Shown here one piece after another: positions 57,741 to 64,000 of a stretch of DNA of 64,000 bases. The stretch comes from Argentina anserina (lineage: Eukaryota; Streptophyta; Magnoliopsida; Rosales; Rosaceae), in NCBI RefSeq assembly GCF_933775445.1, contig NC_065876.1:25296001-25360000 (forward strand). Direction: 5' to 3'. The notes below the pieces were generated by a model that was given only the letters and a program-made list of their open reading frames with translations, was not told the DNA's origin and did no database searches. The translations under genes and the position numbers were made by a program. Position 1 is the stretch's first letter. Each line of letters starts with the position of its first letter.

Positions 57741-58121
57741 ATTCAGTCCTTTAAGAGTAGTGGACATGACAATTTCCATAAGGAAGCGTTCTAGAATGGT
57801 CCAACCCCATCGTGATCTCACCTTGTCGGGGACAGGTGTCGGCATTTAATTCCTCTAGACAAATCGAACTAACAGTAGCTGGGGTTGGTTACTGTTTCCC
57901 TTCTTTTTTTTAAACGGGTAAATTTGGTTAAAAATCTGAATGGGTAAAATCAAAATAATTCAGGAGGGTAAGCTTTTAATTGGATATTAGGTTATGAAAT
58001 CGCAAAACTGGGAAACTGGTGAATTGAAATTTCAATTTGGGGGGGAAAAGGCATTGTCTTTCTCTGTGTCTGTGAAGGCTCTTGAACTACCTGGTTGAAG
58101 TGCTGATTGCATCCATAATAT
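57741..58121. other. No gene recognised
   Basis: Non-coding by eye. It lies upstream of the candidate gene at 58122 and may include its promoter. Confidence 0.35.
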
Positions 58122-58955
58122 ATGGCTGCAATCGTTAAATTAGTTGAGGTAATATTCTATGAAGGTCTATATACAGTTATGTTTTGCCGTGGATGAAGAA
58201 ACTCCGGCCAGTCTAATTTCCTTTTGAATTTTCAAATTTCTCAGATGAACACCATGTAATTTGGTTTACGACAGCTCTATTAATAATTCCTTATTATGAA
58301 AACTCATACTTTGCATTGTTTAACTGTAAATGTGGATGATGAATGGGTTAGATTTAGGTGAATTCTAGTTGATTGAGTTTGGCTCGTTAATGTTTTTCTC
58401 AGTTTGGGTGGTTACCCTTTGATTAATATTCGATAATTGAAAACAGTAATCGGCACATGCTTCGTCGTGATATTTGATCTGATATTAAGTTTTGGTTAGA
58501 TTAATTGTCTGTTTTTTAGTTGAAACGAAATTGTTAGTAATGTTTTTGTAATTGTGAATTGAGTTTGGCGATTTTGTCTTGTGTCAGGTGTTTTAAGATA
58601 AATGATAGATTATATGGATATACATAGATGGATGGATCAGTTTGATGATGGTGGTCTGCGTTTTTTTTAGAAGAAGTACAAGGAAATCAACGTTTCTGAT
58701 GAGGAAGACTGTGAGGATGAAGATGTAAAGGAAGACTCAGTCCCGCAAAGCACCGATGATAGGAGAAAAGAAAACGGTAGTGGTGATAATGGTTGGAGTG
58801 AATTGAAGCAAAGTTATGAAGATTTTCCTAATGAAGTGAGTGATGGAGTCGGTATTGGAAAAAAAAAAGGGTACCTTGAGGCTGTGCATAGTGCCCTGAT
58901 TGCAGAACTCGTAGTACCATTGGTGCCTGAGCATAGATACCATGTGATTGGCTGA
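58122..58955 (+). CDS. Candidate small two-exon gene, unknown product
   Basis: Exon 1 (58122-58148) reads MAAIVKLVE and is followed by GTAATA. Exon 2 begins after TTTTTTTTAG at 58671 in the same phase. It encodes KKYKEINVSDEEDCEDEDVK and later NGWSELKQSYEDFPNEVSDG, to a TGA at 58953-58955. The total is 103 aa, acidic, with no membrane segment. The splice sites fit and the codon texture is good, but I do not recognise the family. The last 30 residues (from KKKGYLEAV) follow a run of nine A and may be intron read-through or the result of a truncation. It could be the first two exons of a larger gene or a captured fragment. Confidence 0.4.
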
Positions 58956-59900
58956 TTGCTGATGTTTCATACAGTGATACTAAGAGAATTGTGGACATGC
59001 CAATTTTTTATTTCTGAATTGTTCATATTGACATGCAGGGTATTGAGGTTTTGTAGTAGTAAAAAGTAAATGAAGTTTTGATTTGTAGACATCTTGGAGC
59101 TATGTCTCAGCAGTTCGATAAAGTCCCTTATTCCTTTTTTTTTAAATAGATCAATATAAGCCACACCCTGCAGTGCAGATTAATTGAAAGTCACTCAAGA
59201 TTGCTCCAGTATGAACAACGTAACACAATTCTAGTTCCTGCAACTCTTCTATTGTTTATTTTGCTGAATTCCCAATCAATTAGTTACTTTAAAAAGAGAA
59301 GATTATTTTCCGACAAATAAACTATTAACGGTGTCAAATAATTTACACAAGGGAATAACGGATTCAGATTTAATAGGGCCGCTGGCGCTGAGGGTTTTGA
59401 AGGTCTCGTTAATAACAATTTACAGAATTGATTTACAGTGATAGAATTACAGTTATGTGAGTTAGCCCCCCTCCCCAGGAGCAAGGGAACATGTAAGTGA
59501 AAAGAGGAAATCGCCCCTCTGAATCAGAGCCTCGTTGACGGGACTGTGAGCAGTTGAAATTAGTGAGAGGGCAGCTATGTGAAGGATGCGAACTAGTCGA
59601 ACAAGTTGAAGAAATCAAAACCCATTAAGTTGTCTTTGATGGGAGTGTATTCTAGGCACCGCTAGAGTACAAGCACCGTCATAAGTTAATAGCGCGTTCA
59701 AACAACGCGCTCGGTTTGCACAGAGCACCCCACCGTCCCCACGTGCAGTGTTCTTCCTCTCCAACCTACATGTGTTCTTCCTCCTCCTCTGCTCCTCTTA
59801 TCAGTTTCTTTCCGTTTTCCAGAAAATCACAACAAAAAAGGTGATCACATCAAAACCTAATAACCAAATTCACAAACCAACAAAGAATCATAGCTATAAC
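58956..59900. other. No gene recognised
   Basis: Scattered short frames only. CT-rich sequence around 59745-59830 is leader-like but no coding region follows. Confidence 0.4.
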
Positions 59901-59903
59901 ATG

Positions 59904-60097
59904 GGAAATCCTACGTCAAAAAGTGATGAAACCTAGCCAATTCAAACATGAATATCAAAGAAACCAATTGGCTGTTGCTATTCAAAATTAGAAAACTAGT
60001 GGAAATCCTACATCAAAAAGTGATAAACCTAGCCAATTCAAACACGAATATCAAAGAAACCAATTGGGTGTTGTTATTCAAATTCAGAAAACCAGTT
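59904..60097. repeat. Tandem duplication, 97-bp period, two copies
   Basis: GGAAATCCTACGTCAAAAAG at 59904 recurs at 60001 with one change, and the following CCTAGCCAATTCAAACA and ATCAAAGAAACCAATTGG strings recur in order. The duplicate follows an ATG (MGNPTSKSDE) that soon stops. Confidence 0.75.
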
Positions 60098-61390
60098 AGT
60101 GCATCAGTTTTTCTGGACATCGAATAAAGCAATTGGTGTTGCAACTCAAAATCTGATTGCAACTCTGAATTTCGTAAAACCCAAATATTAAATACCTTGA
60201 TATCCATCTCTCTCTGAGTACTTGAAATCCAAGAATTGGGTTTCGGTATATTGGTGCGGTAAACAGATTCTAAACAACAATCATGAATTTTATGTTATGT
60301 TCTTTTCATGCTTTGATTATTTGACCAAAGCTGTCAAAGCCTTGATCCATAAAACCCCAATACACTTCAGTAGTTGTAGTTGCAGATATCGTAGAGTCGA
60401 AGTCTTGGAAATTAATTATGAAATATTGGCGCTCTGTCTTCTGGAATTAGTCGTGCTTCAGTCGTCAAAGAAGGCTCTCGTCGATATGAAGATGAGTAGC
60501 TTATGTCTAGCCGACCCTCACTCGCGTAAGTAAACGAGTGACTACGCGCAATTTGACAATTAATCCACGTGTCCAAATCGAGGGTGGAGATTCGTCAGTG
60601 GAGGAACTCACCGGTGTATACAATCCGTTTCCGTCTTTGATAGCTATATGGAGAGACTGGACTAGAAGGGGTGCTGTCAGGTTGTGAAGAGTGAGGACTG
60701 AGGAGAATGTGTTGATATGGTTCTCACAAATTTTAATACATCTGGTCACGTGCAAACCGACCTCCCCCATTTATGGTAAAAAAAATATCTTCACTGCGTC
60801 ACTGTAGCGATACAGTGCTAACGGGAATAAACGCTCGACAGCGTCGGACCACAGTGGGGTTGGACCAGAGCAGAATCCTTCCACAAGCCCTGCATGTTCG
60901 ATTGTTTGATTCTGGTTCACGATCCAATATACTTGCACACTTCAGGAATCATGGTTAGGTTGAAGACAACAAAAGCACATGGTTATATATAAATGAAAAA
61001 CTAAGTTGTGGCAATCCAATAGCCAAGGGTGTAATCATTGTCGCGCTATCCAACATGCACGCCTCATTAAACCAAAATACATAGCTTCCCCAATTAGTTT
61101 AGAGAAACGATGAGATGTTTTGATAACGAAGTCTAAAATAGTTAATGTCATGGTTAGTGTACACATTCTATTCATGCCCTTCTATTCATAATGCACGATA
61201 ATGTTTGGTTAAAAGTATGCTTATTACCCCCTTCAACGTCAAATTCGAATTGCAAATTTTCACATGAATATAATGTAGCCTATAATGTTTCCAGCCCAAA
61301 AAGAATGGAAGTTGCCGCCTACATTTTTAGCAATTTCGAGGTGGTGTCACATACTTTCCTGGTTCAGTATGGGATCATTGAGAAGAATCA
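60098..61390. other. No gene recognised
   Basis: No frame above about 100 codons with any family resemblance, no RNA gene and no clear terminal repeats. Confidence 0.4.
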
Positions 61391-61394
61391 CTCC

Positions 61395-61520
61395 TCAACC
61401 CTAAACTCTAAAACCTAAATTATAAACTCTAAAACCTAAACCTTAAACCTCATGCTCATAAACACTATAAATGATATTGTGAAGTTAGTGATCGATCAGA
61501 ATACACCCTAAACCCTATGG
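61395..61520. repeat. Degenerate telomere-like repeats
   Basis: CCCTAAA-like units occur repeatedly (AACCCTAAACTCTAAAACC, AAACTCTAAAACCTAAACC, then ACCCTAAACCCTA at 61504). They are degenerate versions of the plant telomere repeat, as often found interstitially. Confidence 0.5.
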
Positions 61521-61526
61521 TCGAAT

Positions 61527-61598
61527 AAGTAAGTAGTGATCTTTCATCATAAGTGAGTAGTGATCTTTCATCATAAGTGAGTAGTGATCAATCATCAT
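61527..61598. repeat. Three tandem copies of a 24-bp unit
   Basis: AAGTGAGTAGTGATCTTTCA plus TCAT is repeated from 61527, 61551 and 61575, with small changes in copies 1 and 3. Confidence 0.85.
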
Positions 61599-63240
61599 GA
61601 AACGTAGTGTACCACTTAGACATAACAAGTGATGGATCATCTTATAGGCAGTCGGCTCCCGACTATTGTTCACTAGCTAGTGCCCGATCATCATTAGATA
61701 AATAAATTTTCAAATAAAGGTTAGGCCATGCCATCTCTAAGATTTCATTCCATTTGTAGGACTGATGCTACATTGTAGCACGTACCGGTACTATTCATCT
61801 ACTGCCTCCAACAATAAGATGCTATGATCTATCACTATAGCCTAGAAGGAATCTTTAAACATAGATGCTAATGATGCACATGCAACCCATGCAATGGGTC
61901 ATACGGTAATTTTTTTATGAACGTGTGCAACGTTAGTGGGCTACAAATAGCGCCCCGATGTGCTGCCTCATGCGGTCATGCCCCCAATTGTAATACACAA
62001 AAGTAAGATAGTTCGTAGACTGATACAGTAATATGCGTACTCAGTTTAACTGAAGGGAATTACATTACTCTACTGTTTTAATGAAAGCATACTTTCGTAT
62101 GGCCACTAATTGTACGTCAAAATAAGTCGACAGTTTCTCATTATACATTCTAATTTGATAGTAGATTTATATCTAATAGGGTGCGATTTTTTGTGTGAAC
62201 GTGTTGTCACATTTTAATAACTCCGCAAGTGCACGAATAAGTTATAGTACAGCTTATACAAGTACGAGGTCGTTCCAGACCGCACACGATATGTGACAAA
62301 AATTATGTGATTTCATATATACAAACGACTTTCGGTGTTCGCATATTGGTAATAGGTCTTCACTTAGGACATATTAGTAGTGTTTTCGGTTTACCGGAAA
62401 TTCCGTCTGTCAGACAAGGTCCGAATTAGATGAAATTTTTACAGTGTCACTAAATATATATCGATCACATTGGCTGGTGTCGATCGATCCCAAGAAGTTT
62501 CATTCATATAGTCATTTCATAATGCGATAGTTTTATTCTAAACTTAATAGAATATGTATTTATAATATTTTATTACTTGGCAGGCTTTTACGGGCTGGAC
62601 CTTGCGGGCTTTTGGCGGTCTGAGCTCATTGACCGGGTCGGGTTTCACACCTCTAAAATAAGTCCGGCTCTCTACCCACAAAAGTGGGCTCTGGCAGTCT
62701 TCCTCACGGGCCGGGTCAGGTAAAAGTTAATTGGGCATGCGGGCGTCCGTAACCTTATCAGATCCGCGGGCTAAATGATGAGGCATACTATGACACTTGC
62801 ATGGAAAATGTTAAATGACCACAATAATAAAGAGTCTCGAGTCACGAGGAAGAAATATTTGAGGAGAGTCTCTTTCTTTAATGAAAGAAAAAACAAACGG
62901 AATTTTTGGCCTGAAAAAATATTCTTGATGCAAGGAAGTTCATTCTTAAAATAATGAGATGGATACTAGGGGATGGTAGAATATTAAATTTTGGATTTTC
63001 AATTGGGTCTATAATTTTCTTTGTTACAATTGATTCCTGGTAGTAATAAAAGTAACTTAAATTTACTAGCGATTGTTGGAAAAATGGTTTGAATAACCAT
63101 TTTAAAACCAAATTTAATTGATTAATTAAACTAAGCTAAACTTGTAATTATATAAAGATGAATATAGATATGAGTTCTGCATAATGAGGGCTACATGATC
63201 ATCATGTGTTTAATTTTATAATTTGGTTAGTCGGTGAATG
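61599..63240. other. No gene; possible LTR-derived sequence
   Basis: At 62220-62280 the strings CGCAAGTGCACGAATAAG and CAAGTACGAGGTCGTTCC resemble a sequence common in plant Ty3/gypsy-derived repeats. At 62580-62770 a GGGCC/CGGGTCGGG-rich stretch resembles the GC-rich leaders seen elsewhere in the window. Neither could be bounded. Confidence 0.25.
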
Positions 63241-64000
63241 AGAAATTGTCACCCAAAGATGGCTACTTGGAATGAGTGACGTTTGTTTGTCCCATATTGG
63301 AAAAAAGAAGTGGTGAAAATGTTTTATATAGAATCCATTGTTTATTGATTGTAAAGTGTGTAGCCCCCCTTATACATTCTCGCGCACGCGCAGAGGGGAT
63401 ACAAATCTCAGGTCGCAAGGAAACCCGCGTGATATGCGGACACGAATACAACACCAATTTAGGAGCTGTCGCAACGCAAATTTTTTTTACACTTCTGAAA
63501 ACTCGTTTTTTTGGTCGTTTGACGTTTTACCTTCTCTAGAATCTATTCAAATCCTTTTCCTTGTAATAGATTGGAATCATTACTTTGTAACCTATGTTAT
63601 GATTCTTTTGATTTCTTTAAACAACCATCTTATTCATTGCTGGTTGCAATCCCTAACGGTATAAATAGTCACCATCCTTTCATTGTAAAATCATCTGAAA
63701 CACAACAACCATCTCTTCTCTCTTATCCGTGTTTTGGGTAAACGTGAACTCTAACATGTGACTTTGTGATTAATTACCAGTTTTCTTGAAAATTCACACA
63801 ATTGATTGAATATATTGATGCTAATATGTATATCTATAAGCATAAGTAAGAATTTGTGTGACCAAATACACCTGGTTCTTGGTACATTTTACTTGGTTGT
63901 TCATATTTGAATTTCTCATTAGCCAAATTATTATAAGAATGTATTATGTACTTAATGGGTCTGTGTTACTCATGATGCTATACAATCTTATTTTCAGGTA
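63240..64000 (+). other. LTR-like sequence running off the window
   Basis: The TTTGTCCCATATTGGAAAAA string at about 63278, a TATAAATAG at about 63660 and the leader-like sequence after it resemble the layout of a plant copia LTR. No second LTR, primer-binding site or target duplication is in view, so this stays tentative. Confidence 0.25.

Noticed and set aside
1..64000. tRNA or rRNA genes
   Set aside because: No cloverleaf-type sequence with matching acceptor and T-loop or rRNA motif was noticed; the only tRNA-related matches are retrotransposon primer-binding sites.

Overview
The window is plant nuclear DNA. It contains intron-bearing plant genes (a NETWORKED-family actin-binding protein and a LOB-domain factor) and a dense stack of plant-type LTR retrotransposons and DNA transposons. 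It looks eudicot; I lean towards Rosaceae, but nothing here proves a family. All calls come from reading the sequence; no database search was possible.

Left part (1-11.6 kb), the gene-bearing part. A possible SIAMESE-related fragment lies on the minus strand near 0.3-0.5 kb. A type I (AGL62-like) MADS-box gene at 1.5-3.5 kb is frameshifted and carries about five copies of a C-terminal module. A hAT-like remnant sits at 4.5-5.1 kb. A complete two-exon NET2-type gene (5952-9463, 947 aa) converges on a complete two-exon LBD1/LBD11-like gene (11554-10340, 221 aa). These two are the only genes I judge intact.

Transposon-rich part (12-57 kb). It holds a Mutator-like fold-back element with 9-bp target duplications (12330-13398) and a decayed Ty1/copia element with TA...CA ends (14722-19523). 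There is also an RNase H fragment, a 229-bp tandem duplication and a palindromic MITE inside an AT microsatellite. From about 23 to 45.3 kb a broken gene, resembling proteins of Ulp1-protease-bearing plant transposons, is split into pieces by successive insertions. Copia-1 (23256-28678) lies in its 5' region. Copia-2 (31113-42623) lies in its coding region and itself holds a deleted Ty3/gypsy element (35483-42058). A CACTA-like end begins at 45292. Inside the sequence that follows is a non-autonomous hAT element (45848-48063) built from about 3.5 tandem 504-bp units, next to a broken HUA2-like PWWP gene fragment. Copia-3 (51938-57389) belongs to the same family as copia-1 and copia-2.

All three related copia elements are on the minus strand, have LTRs of only 146-154 bp and perfect 5-bp target duplications. 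Their LTR 3' ends are not the usual CA. The right part (57.4-64 kb) has a small exon-like candidate gene, short tandem repeats, telomere-like motifs and LTR-like sequence running off the end. Cutting out the insertions on paper restores the order gypsy in copia-2 in a Ulp1-type gene, so the window records several layers of transposition.
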